DNA from: Streptomyces sp. Z26
GTDB taxonomy: Bacteria; Actinomycetota; Actinomycetes; Streptomycetales; Streptomycetaceae
Direction: 5' to 3'
Assembly: GCF_003665095.1 (NCBI RefSeq)
Contig: NZ_RCHV01000002.1
Location: 3,098,001 to 3,162,000, forward strand
Length of the DNA: 64,000 nt
Shown: positions 14,546 through 22,617 of the stretch, one piece after another
Position numbering within the stretch: position 1 is the stretch's first letter
How the letters are laid out: each line of letters starts with the position of its first letter
Translations under genes and position numbers: made by a program
Notes under the pieces: generated by a model
Told to the model about the DNA's origin: nothing
The model's input: only the letters and a program-made list of their open reading frames with translations
The model's database searches: none

Positions 14546-16696
14546 TCAGCGGCCGATCGGGCCGCCGTCCTTCGCGCGGACCGTGATGACCGACGGACGT
14601 ACGGCCTTGCCCGGCCCGTCCGGCCACTGCGAGACGGGGTGGTCCGCGCTGGCGCCGTCCACCTCGCCCGGGTGCTGGACCGCGACCAGTACGCGCTCCT
14701 CCTGGACGACCGGCCCGCAGACCTCCGCGCCCTTCGGCACGGTGAGGAACTGCCTGACCTCGCCCTCCCGCTTCCCGTTCACGGCGACGCCGAACAGCCC
14801 GTCGTTGCTGCCGAGGGCGTTGCCGTCGGTGGCGAGCCACAGGTTGCCGTACGGGTCGAACGCGATGTTGTCCGGGCAGGAGATCGGGCTGACCCGCTCC
14901 TTGGGGAAGCCCGCGAAGTACGTGCCCGGGTCCTCCGGGTCGCCGCAGACGAGGAACAGCCGCCACGCGAAGCGCGTACCGGCCGGGTCGTCGCGGTGCT
15001 CGGACAGCTCCAGGACCTGGCCGTGCTTGTTGCCGTCGCGCGGGTTGACCTCGTCGGCCGGGGCCTTGCCGGCGGCGCCGCGGTCGGTGTTGTTGGTGAG
15101 GGCGACGTAGACGCGTCCGCCGCGCGGGCTCGGTTCGACGTCCTCGGGCCGGTCCATCTTGGTGGCGCCCGCCTTGTCGGCGGCGATCCGCGTGAAGACG
15201 TACACCTCCTCGGCGGTCATGCCCGGCACGTACGACCGGTCGCCCGCCGCGAGCCTGACCCACTCGCCGCGCCCGTCGAACTCGCCGTCCTCCGGCAGCT
15301 TCCCGCTGCCGTCGATCTCGTCGGCGGGGCTGTCGCCGCTGAACCTCGCGACGTACAGGGTGCCTTCGTCGAGGAGCTTCGCGTTGTGCTCGCGGACCCA
15401 GGCGCCGTGGCCGCGGCGCATGCGCTCCTTGGAGACGAACTTGTAGAGGTAGTCGAACTTCTCGTCGTCGCCCATGTAGAGCACCACGCGCCCGTCGCGG
15501 GTGAGGCGGGGCTCGGCGGCCTCGTGCTTGAAGCGGCCGAGGGCGGTCCGCTTGCGGGGTGTGGAGTCGGGGTCGTACGGGTCGATCTCGACGATCCAGC
15601 CGAAGCGGTTGGCCTCGTTCGGCTCCTTGGCGAGGTCGAACCGGTCGTCGTACCGCTCCCACTTGCGTTCCGACGCGCCGCCAGTCAGCCCGTAGCGGGC
15701 CAGCCGCTCCTTGGTGGCGGGGTCGGTGACGTCGTCGGCGTGGGCGAAGTACTGGTTGAAGTTCTCCTCGCCGGACAGCACCGTGCCCCACGGGGTGATG
15801 CCGCCGCCGCAGTTGTTGAGCGTGCCGAGGACCGTACGGCCCTCCGGGTCGGCCGTGGTGCGCAGCAGTGCGCCGCCCGCCGCCGGGCCGGTCACCTCGA
15901 ACGGGGTGGTGGCCGTGACGCGGCGGTTCAGCGGGTGCCGGGGCAGGGCGGTGAGGCCGCCGTCGCGGCGCTCCTCGGCGGCGAGCACGGTGAGGCCGTG
16001 GGCGGCCCAGCCGACCTCGACCTGTGCGCGGGTCGGGTTCTCCTCGTCGTAGCCGCGGAACATCATGACCTCGGTCGTGTACTCGTGGTTCACCACGAGG
16101 AGTTGACCGCCGCAGCCGCCCGTGCGGTGACCGTCGCCCGTACGGTGGTCGCCGCGCGCGCCGGGGCCGCCGCGCGCGCCGTGGTGCGCGCCGTGGCCGC
16201 CGCCGTGCGGGAGGTCGAGGACCGCCATGTAGTCGCAGTTGAAGCCGAACTGGAGCGCCTGCGCGTCGCCGGTCTGCCGGTCCGGGTCGAAGGCGGGGGC
16301 GCCGGGGAGCACGGGGTCGCCCCAGCGGATCAGCACGTCGTGCGTGTAGCCCTCGGGCACGGTCACGGCGTCGCGGGTGTTGGGCGCGACGGGCGCGAAG
16401 CGCAGTCCGCGCGCGGCCTCGCCGCGGCGGGCGGCGGCGGCCGTGCCGCGGCCCCGCGCGGCGGCCGGGGGCGCGGCGCCGACGACGGTGGCGCCGGTGG
16501 CCGCGAGGACCGTACCGGCGGCGCCCGCGGCGAGCACCGCGCGGCGGGACAGGGCACCGGCGACGACATCGCCGAGGTACGCGTTGCCGCTCTTGTTCGG
16601 CACCTCGTGGAAGCAGGCGTCACCGCAGCGGTAACGGCAGGTCAGGGCGGATCTTCCGCCGGGATGCGAGCCGACGAGCGGCAGCAGTTCACGCAT
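14546..16696 (-). CDS. phoX: PhoX family alkaline phosphatase (DUF839), Tat-exported
   Basis: A 716-aa protein. A cytoplasmic-looking first 45 residues precede the Tat signal LSRRAVLAAGAAGTVLAATGA. PhoX landmarks follow: GYTHDVLIRWGDPV, LLVVNHEYT, TPWGTVLSGEENFNQYF, RFGWIVEIDPYDP, RFKHEAAEP, VLYMGDDEKFDYLYKFVS and CPDNIAFDPYGNLWLATDG, which include acidic residues that bind Ca/Fe in characterised PhoX. A Gly/His-rich insertion lies near residues 165-190. The ATG at 16696 has GGAGG 6 nt upstream. A PHO box and a TAGCGT -10 lie upstream, so phosphate starvation should induce it through PhoP. Role: release of phosphate from extracellular esters. Confidence 0.93.
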   Translation of the reverse strand: MRELLPLVGSHPGGRSALTCRYRCGDACFHEVPNKSGNAYLGDVVAGALSRRAVLAAGAAGTVLAATGATVVGAAPPAAARGRGTAAAARRGEAARGLRFAPVAPNTRDAVTVPEGYTHDVLIRWGDPVLPGAPAFDPDRQTGDAQALQFGFNCDYMAVLDLPHGGGHGAHHGARGGPGARGDHRTGDGHRTGGCGGQLLVVNHEYTTEVMMFRGYDEENPTRAQVEVGWAAHGLTVLAAEERRDGGLTALPRHPLNRRVTATTPFEVTGPAAGGALLRTTADPEGRTVLGTLNNCGGGITPWGTVLSGEENFNQYFAHADDVTDPATKERLARYGLTGGASERKWERYDDRFDLAKEPNEANRFGWIVEIDPYDPDSTPRKRTALGRFKHEAAEPRLTRDGRVVLYMGDDEKFDYLYKFVSKERMRRGHGAWVREHNAKLLDEGTLYVARFSGDSPADEIDGSGKLPEDGEFDGRGEWVRLAAGDRSYVPGMTAEEVYVFTRIAADKAGATKMDRPEDVEPSPRGGRVYVALTNNTDRGAAGKAPADEVNPRDGNKHGQVLELSEHRDDPAGTRFAWRLFLVCGDPEDPGTYFAGFPKERVSPISCPDNIAFDPYGNLWLATDGNALGSNDGLFGVAVNGKREGEVRQFLTVPKGAEVCGPVVQEERVLVAVQHPGEVDGASADHPVSQWPDGPGKAVRPSVITVRAKDGGPIGR

Positions 16697-16732
16697 GGGT
16701 CCCCTCCGGATCTTCGAGCTACGCCGGGCGTG

Positions 16733-16738
16733 ACGCTA
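16733..16738 (-). promoter_or_regulatory. -10 element of phoX
   Basis: TAGCGT on the minus strand, about 40 nt before the phoX start, within the shared context CTAGCGTCACGC also seen before the alpha/beta hydrolase at 25 kb. Confidence 0.5.
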
Positions 16739-16765
16739 GGGGGGCGGGCCCGCCGGAGGACGACG

Positions 16766-16787
16766 TCGAGGTGAATGGGGAGTGAAC
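16766..16787 (-). promoter_or_regulatory. PHO box (PhoP binding site) upstream of phoX
   Basis: On the minus strand two 11-nt direct repeats follow each other without a gap: GTTCACTCCCC then ATTCACCTCGA. TTCAC at an 11-nt period is the known Streptomyces PHO-box arrangement. It lies about 27 nt upstream of the -10 candidate, suitable for activation. Confidence 0.8.
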
Positions 16788-16858
16788 CGGTGCCCCGTTC
16801 CGGCCGGTTCGGCACCGTACGCGGGGCGGGGGCGGGTACGGGGGCGGCACGACGCGGG

Positions 16859-16877
16859 TGTCAACTCGCGGTTGACA
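16859..16877. promoter_or_regulatory. Upstream operator palindrome of the HTH/Clp-N gene
   Basis: TGTCAAC, 5-nt spacer, GTTGACA: perfect 7-bp arms. The right arm ends in TTGACA, which doubles as a -35 hexamer for the gene that starts at 16908. Confidence 0.8.
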
Positions 16878-16887
16878 TGGCGATGAG

Positions 16888-16906
16888 TGTCAACTTACGG
16901 TTGACA
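16888..16906. promoter_or_regulatory. Start-proximal operator palindrome of the HTH/Clp-N gene
   Basis: A second copy of TGTCAAC-N5-GTTGACA, 29 bp (close to three helical turns) after the first and ending one base before the ATG. It covers the -10/start region, so a bound protein would block transcription. No Shine-Dalgarno sequence fits between it and the ATG, which points to a leaderless mRNA. Confidence 0.8.
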
Positions 16907-16907
16907 C

Positions 16908-17657
16908 ATGACCGAACCCACGAACATGACCCACCCCGTACGCCTCGACGACCTCATCGACGCCATCAAGACGACCCACTCCGACGCCCTCGAACAGCTC
17001 TCCGACGCCGTCATCGCCGCCGACCACCTCGGCGAGCTGGCCGACCACCTCATCGGCCACTTCGTCGACCAGGCCCGCCGCTCCGGCGCCTCCTGGTCGG
17101 ACATCGGCAAGAGCATGGGCGTCACCCGGCAGGCCGCGCAGAAGCGCTTCGTGGCCAAGGGCTCCGGCGACGCCGACCTCGACCCCGCGCAGGGCTTCAG
17201 CCGCTACACCCCGCGCGCCCGCAACGCCGTCATCGGCTCCCAGAACGCCGCCCACTCCGCCCGCAACGACGAGATCACCCCCGCCCACCTCGTCCTCGGC
17301 CTGCTCACCGAACCGCAGGCGCTCGCCGCGACGGCGATCACCGCGCAGGGCGTGACGCTGGACGCCGTACGGGAGGCCGCGACGCTGCTGCTCCCGCCCG
17401 CCGCCGCCGAGGTGCCCGCGCTGACACCGTTCAACGCGCAGGCCAAGAAGGCCCTGGAGCTGACCTTCCGGGAGGCGCTGCGGCTGGGGCACAACTACGT
17501 CGGCACCGAGCACATGCTGCTCGCCCTGCTGGAGCACGAGGACGGCTCGGGCCTCCTGCACGGCCTCGGCCTCGGCAAGGGCGCCACCGAGGAGTACGTC
17601 GCGGAGCAGCTGGCGGCGTACACGCGGGAGGCGGCGCGGGAGGAAGGGCAGGAGTAG
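16908..17657 (+). CDS. Helix-turn-helix plus Clp N-terminal domain protein
   Basis: A 249-aa protein. Residues about 10-95 form a helical region with an HTH-like segment, SGASWSDIGKSMGVTRQAAQKRF. From about 105 to the end it has the double Clp-N repeat: YTPRARNAVIGSQNAAHSARNDEITPAHLVLGLL and FNAQAKKALELTFREALRLGHNYVGTEHMLLALL. It has no AAA+ domain, so it is not a ClpC/ClpB chaperone; it could be an adaptor, or a regulator that senses Clp substrates. Twin palindromes cover its promoter and start, suggesting autoregulation through the HTH. ATG 16908 is chosen from the leaderless promoter arrangement. Confidence 0.88.
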   Translation: MTEPTNMTHPVRLDDLIDAIKTTHSDALEQLSDAVIAADHLGELADHLIGHFVDQARRSGASWSDIGKSMGVTRQAAQKRFVAKGSGDADLDPAQGFSRYTPRARNAVIGSQNAAHSARNDEITPAHLVLGLLTEPQALAATAITAQGVTLDAVREAATLLLPPAAAEVPALTPFNAQAKKALELTFREALRLGHNYVGTEHMLLALLEHEDGSGLLHGLGLGKGATEEYVAEQLAAYTREAAREEGQE

Positions 17658-17738
17658 GGCACCGAGCGCGGGGGCGGACGCGGGGCGCGGGGCGAATCCG
17701 GGTGCGGGCGGCGGGCGGCGCGTGGTTGGCTGCGCAGC

Positions 17739-18770
17739 GTGAAGGACCGCCCCGAGGGCATCGACGAGCAGGACGTCCGCCGGGCCCTCCAGGACGGGTG
17801 GGGGCTCGGCCGGGTCACCCTCGCGTACGCGCCGGTCGGCTTCGGCGACTACCACTGGACGGCCACCGACCGCGCCGGACGGCGCTGGTTCGTGACCGTC
17901 TCCGACCTGGCGCTCAAGCCGTACTGCGTGCACGGGCCTCCCGTGCCCGACGCCCCCGGGAGCGGCGAACGCGCCCTGTCCGACGCCGCGTTCGACGGGC
18001 TGCGCCGCGCCATGGACACCGTCGCGGCGCTGCGCGACGGCGGTCCGGACCTCGCCGTCGCGCCCCGACCGGACGTACGCGGCGGGACCGTACGGCGGCT
18101 CGGCGTACGGCACGCGCTGAGCGTCTTCCCGTACGTAGACGGGGAGTCGGGGGACTTCGGCCGCCCCCGTACGGCGGAAGAGCGCGCCGCCGTCCTCGAC
18201 CTGCTCGCCGCGCTCCACCGCGCCCCCGCCCCCTCCCGTACGCCCGTCCTCCGGCCGGAACTCCCCGACCGCGCGGTGCTCACCGCCGCCCTCGACGGTC
18301 CGGAACCGGCCCCGGCTCCGGGCCACGGGCCGTACGCCGAGCCCGTACGCGCGCTGTTGGCCGAGCACGCCGTACGACTCCGGGGGCGGCTGCGGGAGTT
18401 CGACCGGCGGGTGGTCGAACTCCGTTCCCGCGGAGCCCCGTTGGTCGTCACGCACGGCGAGCCGCACCCCGGCAACGTGCTGCGCGCGGGCGACCGGCGC
18501 CTCCTCGTCGACTGGGACACGGTCGGACTCGCCGTCCCCGAACGGGACCTGTGGTCCGTGGCCGCCACCCCGGACGACCTCGCCCGGTACGCGGAGGCGA
18601 CGGGCCGTACGCCGGACCCGCGGGCCCTGGAGCTGTACGCGCTCCGGTGGGACCTGGCGGACCTGGCGGAGTACGTCGCCCGCTTCCGTGCCCCGCACGG
18701 CGACACCCCGGACGCGCGCGAGGCGTGGGCCGACCTGTCGGTGGTCGCGGCGCGGCTGGCCGGGGCCTGA
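17739..18770 (+). CDS. Aminoglycoside phosphotransferase (APH) family kinase
   Basis: A 343-aa protein with the APH/choline-kinase fold: Brenner-type motif VVTHGEPHPGNVL (His and Asn conserved, but Glu replaces the usual Asp after Gly), then the metal-binding Asp in LLVDWDTVGLAVPERDLW. Similar to spectinomycin phosphotransferase-like proteins that are common in actinomycete genomes and mostly uncharacterised. Start GTG 17739 follows from the conserved N-terminus; no strong SD. Single-gene unit. Substrate not predictable; resistance should not be assumed. Confidence 0.85.
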   Translation: MKDRPEGIDEQDVRRALQDGWGLGRVTLAYAPVGFGDYHWTATDRAGRRWFVTVSDLALKPYCVHGPPVPDAPGSGERALSDAAFDGLRRAMDTVAALRDGGPDLAVAPRPDVRGGTVRRLGVRHALSVFPYVDGESGDFGRPRTAEERAAVLDLLAALHRAPAPSRTPVLRPELPDRAVLTAALDGPEPAPAPGHGPYAEPVRALLAEHAVRLRGRLREFDRRVVELRSRGAPLVVTHGEPHPGNVLRAGDRRLLVDWDTVGLAVPERDLWSVAATPDDLARYAEATGRTPDPRALELYALRWDLADLAEYVARFRAPHGDTPDAREAWADLSVVAARLAGA

Positions 18771-18802
18771 ACGGGCGCGGCCCGCCGGGGCTCCGTACAC
18801 CG

Positions 18803-19219
18803 TCACCCGCCCCCGTGCGGGACGGCGCTGCTGCCCGCGTGCGCGTCCAACCCGGCGACCAGGGACGCCAGTCGCGGGGACCCGGCGTAGTTCCGGCGCT
18901 GCAACTCCGCGATGCGCGCGCCCAGTCCGGGGTCCGGGGTGTCGCAGATGTCGAAGCTCTCGAACCTCGCCATCAGGGGGAAGCCGACCCGCTCCGACCG
19001 GGTGTGCGCCGGGTGGGCGAGGTACGCGCCGTACCCGTCGAGGTCCTCCAGCGCGAACACCGCGCTCCAGTCGTAGTCGCCGCCGTACTCGGTGCCGAAG
19101 ACGAACGCCTTCACCGCCGGGATGTCCCGGCCCTGCGCCTCCAGGCACTCCAGCGCCTCGTCGACCTGCTCGGGGGTGACGTCGTCGCGGAGCTTCATGC
19201 GGATGCCGTGGTAGATCAT
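18803..19219 (-). CDS. Dabb family (stress-responsive alpha/beta barrel) protein
   Basis: A 138-aa protein starting MIYHGIRMKLRDDVTPEQVDEAL. The Dabb ferredoxin-like fold is suggested by the order strand/helix/strand (AVKAFVFGTEYGGDYDWSAVFALEDLDGYGAYLAHPAH). The C-terminal 40 residues extend beyond the domain. ATG 19219 has GGAGGAG about 9 nt upstream. Convergent with the APH gene (32-nt gap) and co-directional with the membrane protein upstream. Dabb proteins include small cyclases and stress proteins; the role here is unknown. Confidence 0.85.
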   Translation of the reverse strand: MIYHGIRMKLRDDVTPEQVDEALECLEAQGRDIPAVKAFVFGTEYGGDYDWSAVFALEDLDGYGAYLAHPAHTRSERVGFPLMARFESFDICDTPDPGLGARIAELQRRNYAGSPRLASLVAGLDAHAGSSAVPHGGG

Positions 19220-19296
19220 CGGGGTTCTCCTCCGTGGTGGTGCCGGTCGCGTGGACGGGCGTGGTGCGCGGGGTCGTCGGGGAAGGTGCGCGGTGG

Positions 19297-19920
19297 TCAG
19301 CGGCGGCGGCGCACGGCGGCGACGCGGCGGAACTCCAGGGCGGTGGCGACCACGTAGCCGCCGCCCCCGGCCGCCGCGAGGACCTGGAACAGGCCCGGCG
19401 TGCCGAACGACAGGGCGATCGTGGAGACCAGCGCGAGCCAGACGCCGAGGCCGTAGTGCAGGACGTTGCGGCGGGCGGCGCCCTCGCTGAGGTAGATCAG
19501 GCCGACCATCAGGCCGGAACCGGCGGGCCAGAGGGTGTCGGCCAGTTCGGGCATGTCGAGCGACGAGGTGAGACCGGTGATCGCGAGGGCCAGCGCGGCG
19601 AACCCCACGACCCAGGAGAGGCCGAGGAGCCGCCCGCTGAACACGTCGGCCGTGTCGGCCCCCCGCTGGGAGCGGAGCGCGGCGCGGGTGGCGAAGACCG
19701 TACCGGCCAGCAGGCCGACACCCAGCAGCGCCATCGGCAGCCACTCGGGCAGGACGACCAGCGGGTCGTCGCCACGGGACAGCGCGGCGCCGCCGTGGCC
19801 GAGCAGCCAGGCGAGGCCGAAACCGACGTACGCGGCGCGGTTGTCGACGTCCCCGGGCCGGAGTCCGGCGGCGGGAACGGGGGCGGGGGCGGTACGGGTG
19901 GTGAGGGTGGCGGTGCTCAT
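19297..19920 (-). CDS. Multi-pass membrane protein, unknown function
   Basis: A 207-aa protein with about six hydrophobic segments (AAYVGFGLAWLLGHGGAAL, LPMALLGVGLLAGTVFAT, LSWVVGFAALALAITGL, LWPAGSGLMVGLIYLSEGA, VLHYGLGVWLALVSTIALSF, VLAAAGGGGYVVATALEF). No recognised motif. The start ATG 19920 fits with GAGG upstream (AGGAGACCTCTGCC). It lies between a Dabb gene and a TetR gene on the same strand; the pattern suggests a TetR-controlled export or permease-like protein, but nothing in the sequence proves transport. Confidence 0.75.
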   Translation of the reverse strand: MSTATLTTRTAPAPVPAAGLRPGDVDNRAAYVGFGLAWLLGHGGAALSRGDDPLVVLPEWLPMALLGVGLLAGTVFATRAALRSQRGADTADVFSGRLLGLSWVVGFAALALAITGLTSSLDMPELADTLWPAGSGLMVGLIYLSEGAARRNVLHYGLGVWLALVSTIALSFGTPGLFQVLAAAGGGGYVVATALEFRRVAAVRRRR

Positions 19921-20004
19921 GGCAGAGGTCTCCTGAGGTGAGGGGCGGAAGAGGGTGCGGGGTGCGGTGCGAGGTGCTGTGCGGCGCCGCGTACGGCGGC
20001 CCGT

Positions 20005-20775
20005 TCAGACGAGGTGCGACAGCGGGGAGGCGAGACGCCGGACGATGTCGTCCGGCCAGGCGAACGCGTCGCTGACGGCCCGCTGGTGGGCGAGCCCGTG
20101 CAGGCCCAGCCACAGGGCGACGGCGTCGGCGGCCGGGTCCGTGCTCGCGCAACACCCGGCGGCCACGCAGTCGTCGAGACAGTCGGCCAGCAGGCGCGTC
20201 GCCTCCCCGCCGGACGGCGCGGCGTCCGGGTCGGCGGGGTGCAGGGTGGCCGGGTCCGGGTCGACCGGGTCCGGGGCGGCGGAGTCCCGTACGGGGTGCC
20301 ACGCGCCGCCGAACATCACGCGGTACCGCTCGGGGTGGTCGTGGGCGAAGGCCAGGTACGCGCGGCAGACGGCGTGCAGCCGTCGGCTCGGGTCCCCGCC
20401 CGCCGCGCCGTGGGCGGCCCGGAGGTCGTCGGCCAGCGCGGCGAACGCCTGCCGCACCACGTCCCGTACGAGGGCGGGCCGGTCGAGGTAGTGCGGGTAG
20501 ATCGAGGGCGCGGAGATCCCGGCCCGGCGGGCGACGGCGCGGAGGGTCACGGCCCGCTCGTCGCCGTCGGCGTCGAGGAGTTCGGTCGCGGCGGCGAGGA
20601 TGTCGGCCCGCAGCAGGCGGCCCTCGCCGCGCCGGTTCGGGCGGCGACGCGAGGCGTCGCGCGGGGCGCGCGGCGTACGCGGGGCGCGCGGGGCGGGGGT
20701 CGTACCGGAGGCCGTGCCCGCGCCCGTACCGGAAGCCGTGCCCGTGCCCGCGCCCGTACCGGAGGCCGGTGTCAT
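20005..20775 (-). CDS. TetR family transcriptional regulator (paralogue 1)
   Basis: A 256-aa protein. The first 45 residues are a Thr/Pro/Gly/Ala repeat tail; the HTH follows in VTLRAVARRAGISAPSIYPHYLDRPALVRDVV. The ligand domain contains RAYLAFAHDHPERYRVMFGGAW, typical of the TetR C-terminal 33 (WHG) class. Closely similar to the TetR at 21970-22617 (shared NRRGEG-LLR, DCVAAG and ALWLGLHGLAHQRAVS), so the two are paralogues. The ATG overlaps the oxidoreductase stop (ATGA), so they are co-translated. Likely controls the oxidoreductase operon. Confidence 0.92.
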   Translation of the reverse strand: MTPASGTGAGTGTASGTGAGTASGTTPAPRAPRTPRAPRDASRRRPNRRGEGRLLRADILAAATELLDADGDERAVTLRAVARRAGISAPSIYPHYLDRPALVRDVVRQAFAALADDLRAAHGAAGGDPSRRLHAVCRAYLAFAHDHPERYRVMFGGAWHPVRDSAAPDPVDPDPATLHPADPDAAPSGGEATRLLADCLDDCVAAGCCASTDPAADAVALWLGLHGLAHQRAVSDAFAWPDDIVRRLASPLSHLV

Positions 20776-21854
20776 GACCGCGGCGCGTCCGGCACCAGGA
20801 CGACCTTGCCCGCCACGGTGTGCGACTCCGCGAGCGCCAGCGCCGCCCCCGCCTCCGACAGCGGGTACTCGGCGGCGATCCGCGGCGTGAGCGTGCCGTC
20901 CGCCACCAGCCGCAGCACCCGTGTCAAGTCCTCGCTCAGCCGGCGCCGGAAGGAGTCGGCGCAACGGCGGCCCGCCCAGAGGTTGTAGAAGTGGGCGCCC
21001 TTGCCGTTCGGCAGGTTGTTCCAGACCGCCAGCTGCGCGAACAGCTTCAGCACCGGCAGCTGCGAGTCGCCCGCCAGGTCCTTCGTCGCGGCGGTCCCGT
21101 ACGACACCAGGGTGCCGCCCTTGCGCAGCAGCCCCCACGACTCGGCGACGGCGGGCCCGCCGACGTGGTCGAAGACGGCGTCGACGCCGTCCGGCGCCAG
21201 CTCCCTGATCAACCGGTACATCTCCGGGTCGCGGTAGTCGACCGGGGTCACGCCCTGCTCGCGGAGGCCCTCGTGGTGGCGCGGGGACGCCGTACCGATC
21301 ACGGACAGGCCCGCGTGCCGGGCGAGTTGGACGAGGAGGGAGCCGACGCCGCCGTTCGCGCCGAGGACGACGACGGTGCCGCCGGACCGTACCCTCGCCG
21401 TCCGGTGCAGCATCTGCCAGGCGGTGATGCCGTTGACGAGGACGGTCTCGGCGGCGGCCGGGGAGACCCCGTCCGGTACGGCGACCAGGTCCGCGGCCTC
21501 CAGCAGCAGAGCGCTGGCCCACGCGCCGGTCTTGGTGACGGCGGCGAAGCGGCGCCCGACGAGCGCGGGGTCGACGTCCGGGCCGACGGCAGTGACGGTG
21601 CCGACCACGTCGTAGCCGGGGACGAAGGGGAACTCCGGCTGGTCGTAGTACTTCCCGCGGCGCATCTGCTGCTCCGCGAAGCACACCCCGGTCGCCTCCA
21701 TGGTGAGGACGACCTGGCCCGCGGCGGGCGCCGGGAGGGCGCGGGCGGCGACCTCCAGGCCGTCGGGCTCGACCCGGCCCGGCAGGACGATCTCGGTGAC
21801 GGTGGTGCCGGTGGTGCTGCTCGGGATGGCCGTGGCCTTGGCGTGGTCGCCCAT
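20772..21854 (-). CDS. Zinc-type/quinone oxidoreductase of the MDR superfamily
   Basis: A 360-aa medium-chain dehydrogenase/reductase. GroES-like N-terminal half (LPAPAAGQVVLTMEATGVCFAEQQMRRGKYYDQPEFPFVPGYDVVG) and a Rossmann half with the nucleotide motif LGANGGVGSLLVQLARHAG. No structural zinc Cys cluster, so a quinone-oxidoreductase-like (NADPH) enzyme is more likely than an alcohol dehydrogenase. ATG 21854 has GGAG about 9 nt upstream. Followed by an overlapping TetR gene and divergent from a second TetR gene; palindromes between them are candidate operators. Probably a detoxification reductase induced by an unknown ligand. Confidence 0.9.
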   Translation of the reverse strand: MGDHAKATAIPSSTTGTTVTEIVLPGRVEPDGLEVAARALPAPAAGQVVLTMEATGVCFAEQQMRRGKYYDQPEFPFVPGYDVVGTVTAVGPDVDPALVGRRFAAVTKTGAWASALLLEAADLVAVPDGVSPAAAETVLVNGITAWQMLHRTARVRSGGTVVVLGANGGVGSLLVQLARHAGLSVIGTASPRHHEGLREQGVTPVDYRDPEMYRLIRELAPDGVDAVFDHVGGPAVAESWGLLRKGGTLVSYGTAATKDLAGDSQLPVLKLFAQLAVWNNLPNGKGAHFYNLWAGRRCADSFRRRLSEDLTRVLRLVADGTLTPRIAAEYPLSEAGAALALAESHTVAGKVVLVPDAPRS

Positions 21855-21888
21855 GGGTCCGCTCCGGTTCTCGTGTCGCTCGGTTGTG

Positions 21889-21947
21889 CTTACGGCCGTA
21901 AGGCTACGGCCGTTAGTCGAGCGCACACAAGAGCTAACAGGCGTTAG
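21889..21947. promoter_or_regulatory. Cluster of TetR-type operator palindromes
   Basis: Three related inverted repeats lie in the divergent region: CTTACGGCCGTAAG (21889-21902), CTACGGCCGTTAG (21904-21916) and CTAACAGGCGTTAG (21934-21947). They share the half-site CTWACGG/CTAAC. One or both TetR paralogues probably bind here and control the oxidoreductase and tetR genes. Confidence 0.7.
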
Positions 21948-21969
21948 TTTTTCCGTGTAAGGTGAAGCC

Positions 21970-22617
21970 ATGGACGACGCAGAGAACGGAACGCGCCCCC
22001 GCGCACGCGCACGCAACCGCCGCGGGGAGGGCGGCCTCCTGCGGGACGAGATCGTGGCGGCGGCCGTCGCGCTGCTGGACGAGACCGGCGACGAGAGCGC
22101 CCTCACCCTGCGCTCCGTCGCCCGCCGCGCCGGGATCGCCGCCCCGTCGATCTACCGGCACTTCCCGGACCAACCCGCCGTCATGCTGGCGGTCGTACGG
22201 AACGCGTTCGCGGAGCTGGACACCCTGCTGCACACCGCCCGCGACGCGGCCGAGGACACCCCTCGGGCGCGGCTGCTGGCCGTGTGCGACGGCTACCTGG
22301 AGTTCGCCCGCACCCGCCCCGGGCGCTACCGCACGATGTTCGGCGGGCTCTGGACGCCCGACCTGAACGAGAGTTCCGTGACCGCCGAGGACGTGTCCAC
22401 GCTCGGCAGTACGAGCATGGAGCTGCTCGCCCGGTCCCTGGGGGACTGCGTCGCGGCCGGTGAGGCCGTCAGCACCGACGTGGCGGCCGACACGGTCGCG
22501 CTCTGGCTCGGTCTGCACGGGCTCGCGCACCAGCGCGCGGTCTCGCCCGCGTTCCCGTGGCCGTCGGACATCGCGGACCGGGTCGTGACGACGCTCGCCC
22601 ACCTCAAGGACGCCTGA
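21970..22617 (+). CDS. TetR family transcriptional regulator (paralogue 2)
   Basis: A 215-aa protein. The HTH lies in LTLRSVARRAGIAAPSIYRHFPDQPAVMLAVV; the C-terminal domain has LEFARTRPGRYRTMFGGLW. Much shorter N-terminal tail than its paralogue. ATG 21970 follows AAGGTGA 6 nt upstream. Divergent from the MDR oxidoreductase across three palindromes. It probably represses itself and the oxidoreductase, while the other paralogue, co-transcribed with the enzyme, may have a different ligand or act as a second brake. Confidence 0.92.
   Translation: MDDAENGTRPRARARNRRGEGGLLRDEIVAAAVALLDETGDESALTLRSVARRAGIAAPSIYRHFPDQPAVMLAVVRNAFAELDTLLHTARDAAEDTPRARLLAVCDGYLEFARTRPGRYRTMFGGLWTPDLNESSVTAEDVSTLGSTSMELLARSLGDCVAAGEAVSTDVAADTVALWLGLHGLAHQRAVSPAFPWPSDIADRVVTTLAHLKDA

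Noticed and set aside
14504..16774. 756-codon plus-strand open frame opposite phoX
   Set aside because: Mirror frame of phoX; low-complexity Val/Arg/Ala/Gly translation and no RBS.
16775..19357. 860-codon plus-strand frame over the Clp-N and APH genes
   Set aside because: Out of frame with two clear genes; Arg/Pro-rich shadow.
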